Assembly (NCBI RefSeq): GCF_028532485.1
Contig: NZ_CP116942.1
Location: 2,294,001 to 2,358,000 of the forward strand
DNA: 64,000 nucleotides
Direction: 5' to 3'
Source of the DNA: Iamia majanohamensis
GTDB lineage: Bacteria; Actinomycetota; Acidimicrobiia; Acidimicrobiales; Iamiaceae
Under the pieces are notes generated by a model, which saw nothing but the letters and a program-made list of their open reading frames with translations, had not been told where the DNA came from and did not search any database. Each line of letters opens with the position of its first letter. The first letter of the stretch is position 1. The position numbers were made by a program, and so were the translations under genes. Shown piece after piece: positions 8,301 to 17,492 of the stretch.

Positions 8301-9142
8301 TGGCCCGCCCGGAGCCACCCGCCCCCACCCGCGCCCACGAGCCGGGGCCTGACGTGGCCGTCGCCGTCCCCGGCGCGTCGAAGGTCCGCTCCTTCTTCGC
8401 CGAGGTCGGGGCCATGGCTGCCGTCGGCCTGGAGGCCCTGCGCGCCACCGTGCGGCGCCCCTGGCCGGTCGCCGAGCTGCTCGACCAGTGCTGGTTCATC
8501 GCCAAGGTGACCACCGCCCCGGTGATCCTCATCTCCATCCCGTTCGGCATGGTGATCTCGCTCCAGGTCGGCTCGCTGATCCAGCAGCTGGGGGCCGAGG
8601 CCCACCTCGGCTCCGCCCTCGTGCTGGCGGTCGTCCGCGAGCAGGCCCCCATCGCCTGCGCCCTGCTCATCGCCGGGGCCGGGGGCTCGGCCATGTGCGC
8701 CGACATCGGCGCCCGGCGGATCCGCGACGAGATCTCGGCCATGGAGGTCATGTCCATCAACCCGATCCAGCGCCTGGTGATGCCCCGGGTGCTGGCGGCC
8801 ACGATCATCGCGGTCCTGCTCGACGCGGTCGTGAGCGCGGCCGGGCTGGCCGGCGGCTGGTTCTTCGCCACCCAGGTCCTCGACGTGTCGTCGTCGAGCT
8901 TCTTCGCCTCCTTCGACGAGCTGAGCCAGCTCCCCGACCTCTACATGGCCCTGCTGAAGGCGGGCCTCTTCGGGTTCATCGCCGGCGTGGTGGCCTGCTA
9001 CAAGGGCCTGTCCTGCAAGGGCGGGCCCAAGGGCGTGGGCGACGCGGTGAACCAGGCCGTGGTCATCACCTTCGTGCTGCTGTTCTTCGTGAACTTCGTG
9101 CTCACGGCCATCTACTTCAACTTCGTGCCCCAGAAGGTGTGA
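8300..9142 (+). CDS. MlaE/YrbE-family permease (first)
   Basis: 280 residues with about five membrane helices. The family motif region GAGGSAMCADIGARRIRDEISAMEVM is clear (its EISAMEVM part is the MlaE coupling segment), and the C-terminal helix is strongly hydrophobic. It forms the inner-membrane channel of the Mce lipid importer with the next gene product. Its ATG overlaps the upstream TGA by one base, so translation is coupled to the ATPase gene. The first 40 residues are hydrophilic and rich in Pro and Ala. Confidence 0.9.
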   Translation: MARPEPPAPTRAHEPGPDVAVAVPGASKVRSFFAEVGAMAAVGLEALRATVRRPWPVAELLDQCWFIAKVTTAPVILISIPFGMVISLQVGSLIQQLGAEAHLGSALVLAVVREQAPIACALLIAGAGGSAMCADIGARRIRDEISAMEVMSINPIQRLVMPRVLAATIIAVLLDAVVSAAGLAGGWFFATQVLDVSSSSFFASFDELSQLPDLYMALLKAGLFGFIAGVVACYKGLSCKGGPKGVGDAVNQAVVITFVLLFFVNFVLTAIYFNFVPQKV

Positions 9143-10059
9143 GCGTGGCCGCCGCCCGCACCTCCCTGCCCTCCCCGGAGGCCCGGCGCGCCCGCCCGTC
9201 GCTGCCGGCCTGGGTGGAGCGCACCGCGGCCCGGCCCATCGGCGCGGTGCTCGGCAGCCTCACGGTCCTCTACGACATGACCGTCTTCGCGGGCCGGATC
9301 GCGGTGCGGCTGCCCCGCGCCCTCAAGTACCGCAAGGAGATCGCCAAGCTGATCTCGGACATGACCATCGGCGCCGGGGCCGTGGTGGTGGGCGGGGGCA
9401 TGGTCCTGGTGATCTTCTTCCTCGCCTTCTTCACCGGCACCGAGGTGGGCCTGCAGGGGTTCACCGCCCTCGAGCAGATCGGCGCCGAGTCGTTCTCGGG
9501 GGTCATCTCCTCGGTCGGCAACACCCGCGAGATCACCCCGCTCATCGCCGGCGTCGGGCTGGCGGCCCAGGTGGGGGCGGGCTTCACCGCCCAGCTGGGC
9601 TCGATGCGGATCTCCGACGAGGTCGACGCCCTCGAGGTCATGTCCGTCGACTCGATGGTCTACCTGGTGTGCACCCGGGTGTGGGCCGCCCTCATCACCA
9701 TGGTGCCGCTCTACCTGGTGGCCCTCTTCAGCAGCTTCCTCGCCACCAAGCTCATCGTGACCCGGTTCTTCACCCTGTCCTCGGGGGTCTACGACCACTA
9801 CTTCCAGCTGTTCCTGCCGCCGATCGACATCTTCTACTCCTTCACCAAGGCCATCGTCTTCGCGGTGGCGGTGACCCTGATCCACTGCTGGTACGGGTAC
9901 TACGCGACCGGGGGACCGGCGGGCGTGGGCCGGGCCGCGGGACGGGCCATCCGGGCCTCGATCATCGCGGTGACGGTGCTCAACCTGGTGCTGTCGCTCG
10001 TGTTCTACGGCGACCAGGACACGGCCCGCATCGTCGGCATGGCGGGGCTGGTCGGCTGA
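9139..10059 (+). CDS. MlaE/YrbE-family permease (second)
   Basis: 306 residues with several membrane helices. It has the same coupling motif in the form GSMRISDEVDALEVM, preceded by AAQVGAGFTAQL. It pairs with the preceding permease, as YrbE A and B do in mycobacterial mce operons. The GTG at 9139 overlaps the preceding stop by four bases; a second GTG six bases later is an alternative. A basic loop (PRALKYRKEIAK) before the first long helix is also typical. Confidence 0.9.
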   Translation: MSVAAARTSLPSPEARRARPSLPAWVERTAARPIGAVLGSLTVLYDMTVFAGRIAVRLPRALKYRKEIAKLISDMTIGAGAVVVGGGMVLVIFFLAFFTGTEVGLQGFTALEQIGAESFSGVISSVGNTREITPLIAGVGLAAQVGAGFTAQLGSMRISDEVDALEVMSVDSMVYLVCTRVWAALITMVPLYLVALFSSFLATKLIVTRFFTLSSGVYDHYFQLFLPPIDIFYSFTKAIVFAVAVTLIHCWYGYYATGGPAGVGRAAGRAIRASIIAVTVLNLVLSLVFYGDQDTARIVGMAGLVG

Positions 10060-11324
10060 TGGCCGGGCGCGATGCCGTGTCCAAGGGCCACCGGGCCGTG
10101 GCCGCCCTGGCCGTCGCCTGCCTGGTCACCGCCGGGGTCACCGTCGGGGTCCGGGCCGCCTACGGCGCCTTCGACGACAGCATGGAGGTGACCGGCACCT
10201 TCGCCCGTGCGGGGCAGTCCCTGAAGGAGGGCAGCGACGTCCTCTACCGGGGCGTGCCGGTGGGCGAGGTCGACGACGTCGAGCTGGTCGGCCAGGAGGT
10301 GCGCCTGACCCTCGCCCTGGAGCAGGACCGCCGGGTGCCGACCGACGTGGAGGCGGTCATCGCCCCCAAGACCCTCTTCGGCGAGAAGTCGGTGGAGCTC
10401 CGGGGCGGCCGCCCCGCCGGGGGCCCGTACCTCACCGACGGGGCCGAGCTGGCCGACACCCGGGCCGGCCTCGAGGTGGAGGAGCTGATCGCAGCGGCCG
10501 ACCCCGTGCTCCGGGGCATCGACACCACCGAGCTGGCGCGCCTCACCACCTCGCTCACCCAGGTCCTCCAGGGCGAGGGGCGGCGGATCAACCGGGCCCT
10601 GGAGCCCACCGTGGCCGCCGCCGGGCTCCTGGAGGACACCATCGACGCCCAGCTGCGACTGCTCGACGCCAACGCCCGCTTCGCCGAGGAGCTCCGCACC
10701 ATCGGCCCCGACGTCAACGGGGCCGGCGAGCAGCTCAACCTGCTCCTGCCCACCCTGAACCAGGCCCGGGGCGACTACGTGCGCTTCCTCCGCACCCTCG
10801 GGCCCCTGGCCGACGACGTGGCCGACCTGCTGGTCACCGTGCGCCCCGACCTCGACCGCCTCCTCGTCGACGGCGGGAACGTGACCCGGGTGCTGCTGGC
10901 CCGGGAGGACGACATCTCGGCCACGGTCCGGGGCCTGGCCACCTACTTCCAGACCTTCGCCGAGGGCATCAGCGCGGAGACCTTCGACGACGGGTCCAAG
11001 GCCGCCTTCTTCAAGGTCTTCGTCGTCTTCGACGACCTGTCCGACATCCTCTGCGCCATCGTCGACCCCGGCGTGGCGCTGCCCCCCGAGCTGCGCAGCG
11101 TCCTCGGCACCATCGGCGGCGGCCTGCTCGAGGGCTCGGGCCTGATCGACTGCGGCGGCGCAGGGGAGGGGGCCGACGGCGCCGTCCCGGGCGCGCCCAC
11201 GGGCCCGCTGCCCCCGCTCGACGAGCTGGCCCAGCCCTACCTCGGTGCCACCGCCGCCCCCGACCCCTCGGCACCGACGGGGCTGGGCGCGGTGGTCGAC
11301 CCCGCCCTCGGGGGGCCGGGGTGA
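10059..11324 (+). CDS. MCE family protein, first of six in the operon
   Basis: 421 residues. An N-terminal membrane anchor (about residues 13-35) is followed by the beta-rich MCE domain (about 40-120) with GSDVLYRGVPVGEVDDVEL and PKTLFGEKSVEL. A long helical region predicted to form the lipid-conducting needle comes next, then a Pro/Gly-rich tail. MCE proteins assemble as a hetero-hexamer outside the inner membrane and carry lipids or sterols. The ATG overlaps the permease stop by one base. Confidence 0.9.
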   Translation: MAGRDAVSKGHRAVAALAVACLVTAGVTVGVRAAYGAFDDSMEVTGTFARAGQSLKEGSDVLYRGVPVGEVDDVELVGQEVRLTLALEQDRRVPTDVEAVIAPKTLFGEKSVELRGGRPAGGPYLTDGAELADTRAGLEVEELIAAADPVLRGIDTTELARLTTSLTQVLQGEGRRINRALEPTVAAAGLLEDTIDAQLRLLDANARFAEELRTIGPDVNGAGEQLNLLLPTLNQARGDYVRFLRTLGPLADDVADLLVTVRPDLDRLLVDGGNVTRVLLAREDDISATVRGLATYFQTFAEGISAETFDDGSKAAFFKVFVVFDDLSDILCAIVDPGVALPPELRSVLGTIGGGLLEGSGLIDCGGAGEGADGAVPGAPTGPLPPLDELAQPYLGATAAPDPSAPTGLGAVVDPALGGPG

Positions 11325-12433
11325 CCGCGCTGACCCGCCTGCGGCGCGCCCTGTCCGGGCCGCCGGGGCGCTCGCTGCTCAAGCTGACGCTCTACGCGCT
11401 CGTCTGCCTGGGGGTGCTGGCCGCCCTGATCTCCATGATCGGCAACCGGCCCCTGCGGGCCGACACGACCAGCTACCAGGCGGTGCTGCCCGACGCGACC
11501 GGCCTGTTCGCCAACGACGAGGTGAAGGTGGCCGGCGTCCGGGTCGGGCGGGTCACCGGCATCGAGGTCGAGCGGGGCCGGGCCGTGGTCAGCTTCGTGG
11601 TCGAGCGCGACGACCTGGTGCTGCGCTCCACCACCCGCACCGGCATCCGCTGGCGCAACGTGCTGGGCCAGAAGTACCTCTACCTCTACCCCCAGGACGG
11701 GGGCGAGGTCCTCCAGGAGGACGACCGGCTGCCGGCGGGCAACGCGGTCGCCTCGGCCGAGGTGGGGGAGCTGCTCGACGCGGTGGCGCCCGTCCTGCGG
11801 GCCATCGACCCGGCCAAGGCCAACCAGTTCATCCGCACCCTGAACGACGCCCTGGCCGGCAACGAGCAGCGGGTCCGCGACCTGCTCACCAACACGGCCA
11901 CGCTCAGCCGGGAGGTGGGCGCCGCCGACGAGGAGATCGGCTCGGTCATCGAGGGCCTGGACACGGTGGTGGGGGAGGTGGCCCAGCGCGACGACGACCT
12001 CGACGCCCTCATCACCAACGTGGGCGGCGTGAGCGAGGCCCTGGCCGACCGGGCCGGCGACCTCGACGCCCTGGTGGTGGCCCTGGCCGACGTCGGGACC
12101 CAGGTCGACCGGCTCCTCCGGGAGCGCACCGGCGACGTCGAGGGCACCATCGACTCCCTGGAGGTCGTGGCCGGCACCCTCCGCGAGCACCGCGACGACC
12201 TCGACGTGGGGCTCGGCACCCTCCCCGCCGGGCTCGCCCCCTACGGCCAGATCTCGGCCTACGGCCAGTGGTTCCAGGTGCGGGCCACGATCCTGTGCCT
12301 GGCCGGCCAGACCACCTGCGTCGACGAGACCGCGGTGGGCGACCTCCTGGGGGGCGTGGGCGGCGCCACCGGCGGCGAGGGCCTCCTCACCAGCGTCTTC
12401 GGGTTCGCCGCGCAGGGGGTGGCGGGACCGTGA
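11321..12433 (+). CDS. MCE family protein, second of six
   Basis: 370 residues. One N-terminal membrane helix is followed by an MCE domain with ANDEVKVAGVRVGRVTGIEV and RNVLGQKYLYL, then a helical shaft with many Asp-Asp-Leu-Asp-Ala turns. Two cysteines near the C-terminus (ILCLAGQTTC) could form a disulfide outside the membrane. The start GTG overlaps the preceding TGA by four bases. Confidence 0.9.
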   Translation: MTALTRLRRALSGPPGRSLLKLTLYALVCLGVLAALISMIGNRPLRADTTSYQAVLPDATGLFANDEVKVAGVRVGRVTGIEVERGRAVVSFVVERDDLVLRSTTRTGIRWRNVLGQKYLYLYPQDGGEVLQEDDRLPAGNAVASAEVGELLDAVAPVLRAIDPAKANQFIRTLNDALAGNEQRVRDLLTNTATLSREVGAADEEIGSVIEGLDTVVGEVAQRDDDLDALITNVGGVSEALADRAGDLDALVVALADVGTQVDRLLRERTGDVEGTIDSLEVVAGTLREHRDDLDVGLGTLPAGLAPYGQISAYGQWFQVRATILCLAGQTTCVDETAVGDLLGGVGGATGGEGLLTSVFGFAAQGVAGP

Positions 12434-13623
12434 GGCGCCTTCCCTCGTTCACCGAGCGCAACCCGGTGCCCATCGGGGTGGTCGTGGTGGTGCTCATCGC
12501 CGCCCTCACCGGCGGGGCCCTGCTGCTCGACGCCGGCGCCCTGGCCGACCGCTACCAGGTCCAGGCCCGGTTCCCCGACAGCGCCGGGGTCACGCCGGGC
12601 ACGCCCGTGCGCGTCGCCGGGGTCGCCTCCGGCGAGGTCGACTCCGTGCGCCAGGCGGGCCCGGAGGTCGAGGTGGTGCTCCTCGTCGACGCCGGCATCG
12701 AGCTGCCCGCCGACACCCGGGCCGACATCGTGGTCGAGACGCTGCTGGGCACGAAGTCGGTCCGCCTGGTGGCGGGCGACGACTGGGACGACCCGCTCCA
12801 GGACGGCGACACCATCACCGAGACCTCGACGCCCACCGAGGCCCTGGACCTCCAGAACATCGGGACGCCGCTGCTGGAGGAGACCGACGGCGAGGCCATC
12901 GACACCCTGATCGCCACCGTCGACGAGATCACCGACGGCAAGCGCCAGGACGTCACCGACATCATCACCGGCCTCCAGCGCCTGGCCTCCACGGTCAACG
13001 CCCGGGAGGAGGAGGCCCGGCGGCTCGTCGACTCGACCCGGACCCTGAGCGCCACCCTCGCCGACCGCGACGACGACCTCCTCGCCGCGGTGGACGACCT
13101 CAACGTGGTGGTGGACACGCTGGTCCAGCGCCGGGTCGAGCTGGTCCGCCTGCTGGAGGACACCTCGGCGTCGGCCCGGCGCATCGCCGACCTGGTCGAG
13201 GGCCGGGAGGGGGAGATCGACCGCGTCCTCGACGACCTCCACACCTCCCTCGAGGTCGTGGGCCGCCACCAGGTGGACCTGGCCCAGTCTGTGGCCCTCG
13301 TCTCCAGCGCCATCGAGGGCTTCGCCTCCATCGGCTACCCGGGCCCCGAGGAGGCACCCGCCGACTTCGTCAACATCTACGCCCAGCTCCTCGGCCCCCT
13401 CGGCCCCGACGTCATCTTCGGGTCGTGCGGGGCGCTCGACACCGCCCTGGACCTGACCCTCGGGCCCGACCCGGTGGCCGACTGCGACTCCCGCACCGGC
13501 CCGCTGCCCGGCTCCCAGGGCCCGGGCCAGCCCGGCTCGGGCGGGGCGCCGGGCACGGCCGAGCCCGAGGACACGTCCCTCCTCGGCGTCTACGACGCCG
13601 CCGTGGGCCGGGGGGAGGGCTGA
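12430..13623 (+). CDS. MCE family protein, third of six
   Basis: 397 residues. It opens with a short basic stretch and a strong membrane helix (IGVVVVVLIAALTGG). The MCE domain contains GTPVRVAGVASGEVDSV and VETLLGTKSVRL. A helical shaft follows, then a disordered Gly/Pro tail. Two cysteines near residues 335-360 (FGSCGALD and VADCDSR) may pair. The GTG overlaps the previous stop by four bases. Confidence 0.9.
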   Translation: MRRLPSFTERNPVPIGVVVVVLIAALTGGALLLDAGALADRYQVQARFPDSAGVTPGTPVRVAGVASGEVDSVRQAGPEVEVVLLVDAGIELPADTRADIVVETLLGTKSVRLVAGDDWDDPLQDGDTITETSTPTEALDLQNIGTPLLEETDGEAIDTLIATVDEITDGKRQDVTDIITGLQRLASTVNAREEEARRLVDSTRTLSATLADRDDDLLAAVDDLNVVVDTLVQRRVELVRLLEDTSASARRIADLVEGREGEIDRVLDDLHTSLEVVGRHQVDLAQSVALVSSAIEGFASIGYPGPEEAPADFVNIYAQLLGPLGPDVIFGSCGALDTALDLTLGPDPVADCDSRTGPLPGSQGPGQPGSGGAPGTAEPEDTSLLGVYDAAVGRGEG

Positions 13624-15146
13624 TGCGCCTCGTCACCCGGCTGCTCGTGGTCGTCCTCGCCGTCGTCGTGGCCGGGACCGGGTGCGGGGTGGTCGGCGGC
13701 GGGGCCGACGGCTACGAGGTCACCGCCCGGTTCGACCGCGGGATCGCCGTCTACCCCGGCAGCCCGGTGCGCGTCATCGGCATCGACGTCGGCACCGTCA
13801 CCGACGTGGTGCCCGAGGGCGGCCGGGTCACCATCACCATGGAGATCGGGGAGGACCACCAGATCCCGGCCGACGCCACGGCCACCATCGTCCCCCTCAG
13901 CCTCCTCGGCGAGCGCTACGTCCAGATCGGCCCCGCCTACGAGGAGGGCCCGACGCTCGGCCCCGGCGACGAGATCGGCCGGACGCGGGTCCCGGCCGAG
14001 TTCGACGAGCTGCTGCGGGGCCTGCAGGACCTCACCGGCGCCATCGACCCCGACGCCGCCTCCGAGCTGGTCACCGACCTGGCCACCCTCCTCGACGGGC
14101 AGGGGGCCCAGATCAACGACCTGCTGGAGGACGGGGCGGGCACGGCGGAGCTGGTGGCCGACAAAGCCGACGAGATCGGCGACATCATCACCTCCCTGGC
14201 CGAGCTGAGCCGCACCCTGAAGGACCGCACCGGGTCGGTGCAGGAGCTGCTCCGGAGCTACAACCTCCTGGCCGAGATCCTCACCGAGAACCGCGACGAC
14301 CTCGACGCCACCATCACCCAGCTGGACCGGGCGGTCGTCGCCCTCACGGGCGTGCTCGAGCGCCACGACGAGCAGCTGCCGGCCGACGTCGAGGTCCTGG
14401 CCGGGGCGGGCAGCACCCTCGGGGCCAACGTCGACCGCCTCCAGAGCACCCTCGCCGACACCGTCCGGCTCTTCACCGCCGCCGGACGGGTCTACGACCC
14501 GGAGCGGCGGGTCCTGCCCTTCACCACCGCCACCGACCCGACGACGACCACCGACCTCATCACCAGCCGCCTGCGCGACCGCCTGGCGGGCATCTGCCGG
14601 CGTCTGGGCCTGCCGGTGTGCAGCAGCCCGACGGCGTCGTTCTTCGACGACCTGCTCGAGGCCCTGCCCGACCTGCTCGACCCCGACGCCCGAGGGGGCC
14701 AGGGGGCCGAGGCCCCGGCGCCCGAGACCGCCCCGCCCCCGACCACGGCGGCCCCGACCCCGTCGGTCCCGGTGCCACCCGTCCCCGACGTGCCGGACCT
14801 GCCGCCCCCGCCCGACGTCGAGCTCCTCCTCGGCCAGGTGCTCGAGCGCATCGGCGACCTGCTCGACGACGCCCAGCGCCAGGTGCTCGAGGGCCTCGAC
14901 GCCGGGCTGCTCGAGGCCATCCCCCGGCTGACCGACGCCCAGCTGGCCGGGCTGACCCGCCTCACCCCCGCCCAGCTGGCCGGGCTGGCCGCCGTCGACC
15001 CGACCCGGCTGGGACCGGCGGTCGACGCCCTGCTGCGCGAGGACCCCGAGGCCCAGATGGACCCCCTCCTGCCCGGCGCCGGGGGCACGGTCGACGACCT
15101 GCTCGACGACGTGCTCGGCGCCCTCGGCTCGGGAGGCGGGCGGTGA
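13623..15146 (+). CDS. MCE family lipoprotein, fourth of six, with extended C-terminus
   Basis: 507 residues, the longest MCE protein of the set. The N-terminus is a lipoprotein signal with lipobox AGTGC, so Cys21 is the predicted lipidated residue. The MCE domain has GSPVRVIGIDVGTVTDVV and PLSLLGERYVQI. A helical shaft follows. Then comes a linker rich in Pro and Thr (PPPTTAAPTPSVPVPP) and a helical C-terminal module with near-repeats LTDAQLAGL and LTPAQLAGL. The ATG overlaps the previous stop by one base. Confidence 0.9.
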   Translation: MRLVTRLLVVVLAVVVAGTGCGVVGGGADGYEVTARFDRGIAVYPGSPVRVIGIDVGTVTDVVPEGGRVTITMEIGEDHQIPADATATIVPLSLLGERYVQIGPAYEEGPTLGPGDEIGRTRVPAEFDELLRGLQDLTGAIDPDAASELVTDLATLLDGQGAQINDLLEDGAGTAELVADKADEIGDIITSLAELSRTLKDRTGSVQELLRSYNLLAEILTENRDDLDATITQLDRAVVALTGVLERHDEQLPADVEVLAGAGSTLGANVDRLQSTLADTVRLFTAAGRVYDPERRVLPFTTATDPTTTTDLITSRLRDRLAGICRRLGLPVCSSPTASFFDDLLEALPDLLDPDARGGQGAEAPAPETAPPPTTAAPTPSVPVPPVPDVPDLPPPPDVELLLGQVLERIGDLLDDAQRQVLEGLDAGLLEAIPRLTDAQLAGLTRLTPAQLAGLAAVDPTRLGPAVDALLREDPEAQMDPLLPGAGGTVDDLLDDVLGALGSGGGR

Positions 15147-16126
15147 GGCCCCCGGCCCGCGCCCTGCGGCCCGCGGTCGTGGTGCTGGTGGCCGTCCTCG
15201 CCGTGGTGACCGGGTGCGCCCGGGGCGACGACCCCCGGATCCAGGTCACCGCCACCTTCCCCGACGTGGCCGACCTGGTCGAGGGCGCGCCGGTGCAGAT
15301 GTCGGACGTCCGGGTGGGCTCGGTCACCTCCATCCGGCTGGCCGACGACGGCCGCCGGGCCCAGGTCCGCCTGGCCGTCGACCAGGACGCCGCCGTGCCC
15401 GCCGACGTGGTGGCCCGGCTGCGGCGCACCAGCGCGCTGGGGGAGAAGCTCGTCGAGCTGCGTCCGCAGGGCGACGACCCCGAGGCCCCCCGCCTGGCCG
15501 ACGGCGCGGTCATCGCCCGGGCGGTGGTCGTCCCCGACGTCGAGGACCTGGTCGCGTCGGGCACCGAGCTGTTCACCTCCATCAGCGCCTCCCAGCTGGC
15601 GGTCATCATCGAGGAGAGCGCGGCGTCGGTCGAGGGCAGGGGAGAGGACCTGACCCTGCTGCTGGAGCGCCTGGAGACCGTCACCGGCGGCTACGCCGAC
15701 CGGACCGCCACCCTCACCGGCCTCATCGACGACATCGACCGGCTGGCCTCCGACCTGGCCCCGTCGGCCGAGGCCAACGGCGAGGCCCTCTCCGACCTGG
15801 CCGAGACCACCCGGATCCTCGACGAGACCTCCGAGGAGTTCCTCACCACCATCCGCTCCCTCACGCGGGTCGCCGAGGAGGGCGAGGACCTGCTGGCGAC
15901 GCGCTACGACGAGATCTCCCTCGCCCTGGAGGGCCTCCGCTCGGCCACTGGGGCGGTCGCCTCCGAGCAGGCCGCCCTCGGCCGGGTCCTGCAGTTCCTG
16001 CCCGGCCACAACGCGCTGGGGCGGGCCGTGGACGACGACTTCGCCCAGATCATCGGCGACGTCGTGCTGTGCGGGATCCCCGGCGGCGGCGAGGTCGACG
16101 GCGACCGGCTGAACGACTGCGAGTGA
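15143..16126 (+). CDS. MCE family lipoprotein, fifth of six
   Basis: 327 residues. A lipoprotein signal ends in VVTGC, predicting an N-acylated Cys. The MCE domain carries GAPVQMSDVRVGSVTSIRL and RRTSALGEKLVEL. The shaft is helical and the C-terminus short, with cysteines in VVLCGIP and LNDCE. In mycobacteria usually only the fifth protein (MceE) is the lipoprotein; here both the fourth and fifth have lipoboxes. The GTG start overlaps the previous stop by four bases. Confidence 0.9.
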   Translation: MRPPARALRPAVVVLVAVLAVVTGCARGDDPRIQVTATFPDVADLVEGAPVQMSDVRVGSVTSIRLADDGRRAQVRLAVDQDAAVPADVVARLRRTSALGEKLVELRPQGDDPEAPRLADGAVIARAVVVPDVEDLVASGTELFTSISASQLAVIIEESAASVEGRGEDLTLLLERLETVTGGYADRTATLTGLIDDIDRLASDLAPSAEANGEALSDLAETTRILDETSEEFLTTIRSLTRVAEEGEDLLATRYDEISLALEGLRSATGAVASEQAALGRVLQFLPGHNALGRAVDDDFAQIIGDVVLCGIPGGGEVDGDRLNDCE

Positions 16127-16166
16127 CCGTGGCCCCCACCTGCCCCCGACCCGAGGACCTCCGCCC

Positions 16167-17492
16167 GTGACCCGCCGCCTGGTCGTGAACCTGGTCGCCT
16201 TCGGCGCGGTCGCCACCCTGGTCATCGGCTACGGCGTGGTGAACCTGTTCGGCGACCCGTTCCGCCAGCCGGTCGTGCTCACCACCCGGATGCCGGAGAC
16301 CGCCGGTCTCCGCGAGGGCTTCAGCGTCACCCTCGACGGCGTGGTGGTCGGCACCGTCGACTCGGTCGAGCTGGCCGACCAGGGCGTCGACATCGCCATG
16401 GACATCGACGACGGCGTCGAGGTCCCCGGCGACGTGGAGGCCCGCATCGTCCGGGCCAGCGCCATCGGCGAGCAGCGCATCGACCTGTCGCCCACCGGCG
16501 ACGGCTCGGCGCCGCCCCTGGGCGACGGCAGCCTGGTGCCGGCGGCCGAGGACGCCGTGCCCCCCAACGTCGAGGAGGTCATCACCGAGGTGCAGGAGCT
16601 GCTCGAGGCCCTGCCCACCGACGACCTCAACACGGTGATCAGCGAGAGCGCAGCCGCCCTCCAGGGCCGAGCCGACGACGTCCGCTCCCTGGTCCGCTCG
16701 ACCGAGATCATCACCGCCGAGCTGCTCCGGCGCGACGACGACCTGCGCGCCCTGCTCGACACCGCTCCGGAGGTCGTCGACGACCTGGCCGACTCCGGGG
16801 CCGACATCCGCCGGGCGGTGGCGAACACCCGGGCGGTGGCCGGCATCCTCGCCGCCCGGCGCACCGACATCGTCGACCTGCTCCGCGACGGCGGCGACCT
16901 GGCCGAGGAGGCCACCCCGCTGCTGCGGGCCACCCGGGCCGACCTCGACTGCCTGGTGGGCTCCCTGGCCGACGTGGCCTCGGGCCTCCAGGGCCAGCCC
17001 CTCGCCGACCTCGACGCCGCCCTCGTGCGCAACCAGGACTTCTTCGGGGCCATCGAGGAGGTGGCGGTCGAGGGGCCCACCAAGGACCTCGGCTACGGCG
17101 GAGGGGCGCGCGACGACCAGACGTGGCTCCGGCTCCAGCTCCTCGTCCCGCCCCCGGGGCCGCCGGCCCTGCCCTACGACCCCAAGAAGGGCACGCCGAC
17201 GACCCGGCTGGGCCCGGCGTGCGACTCCGCCTTCCCGGGCGGGGCCGACGCCCCCCGCCAGGACGACCCCGCGCCGCTCGAGGCGGGAGGACGGGTCGTC
17301 GACGCCGACGGGCGGGCGGTGCCGGTGGACGGCGAGGCGGCCGCGGTGCCGACCGGCCCGGCGGGGCAGGAGCGGGCGCGCTCCACGGCGAACCCTCCCC
17401 TCATCCCCATCGTCGCCCTCGGCGTCGGCGGCCTGCTGCTGCTGTGGCTGGTCGGACCGGTCGCCCGCCGTCCCCGGAGGACCCGTCCGTGA
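16167..17492 (+). CDS. MCE family protein, sixth of six, with C-terminal membrane helix
   Basis: 441 residues. The N-terminal anchor (VAFGAVATLVIGYGVV) precedes an MCE domain with GFSVTLDGVVVGTVDSVEL and VRASAIGEQRIDL. A helical shaft and a Pro-rich segment follow. The protein ends with a second hydrophobic helix (PIVALGVGGLLLLWLV) and a basic tail, so both termini appear anchored, unlike the other five. A 40-base gap separates it from the previous gene, the largest gap inside the operon. Confidence 0.88.
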   Translation: MTRRLVVNLVAFGAVATLVIGYGVVNLFGDPFRQPVVLTTRMPETAGLREGFSVTLDGVVVGTVDSVELADQGVDIAMDIDDGVEVPGDVEARIVRASAIGEQRIDLSPTGDGSAPPLGDGSLVPAAEDAVPPNVEEVITEVQELLEALPTDDLNTVISESAAALQGRADDVRSLVRSTEIITAELLRRDDDLRALLDTAPEVVDDLADSGADIRRAVANTRAVAGILAARRTDIVDLLRDGGDLAEEATPLLRATRADLDCLVGSLADVASGLQGQPLADLDAALVRNQDFFGAIEEVAVEGPTKDLGYGGGARDDQTWLRLQLLVPPPGPPALPYDPKKGTPTTRLGPACDSAFPGGADAPRQDDPAPLEAGGRVVDADGRAVPVDGEAAAVPTGPAGQERARSTANPPLIPIVALGVGGLLLLWLVGPVARRPRRTRP

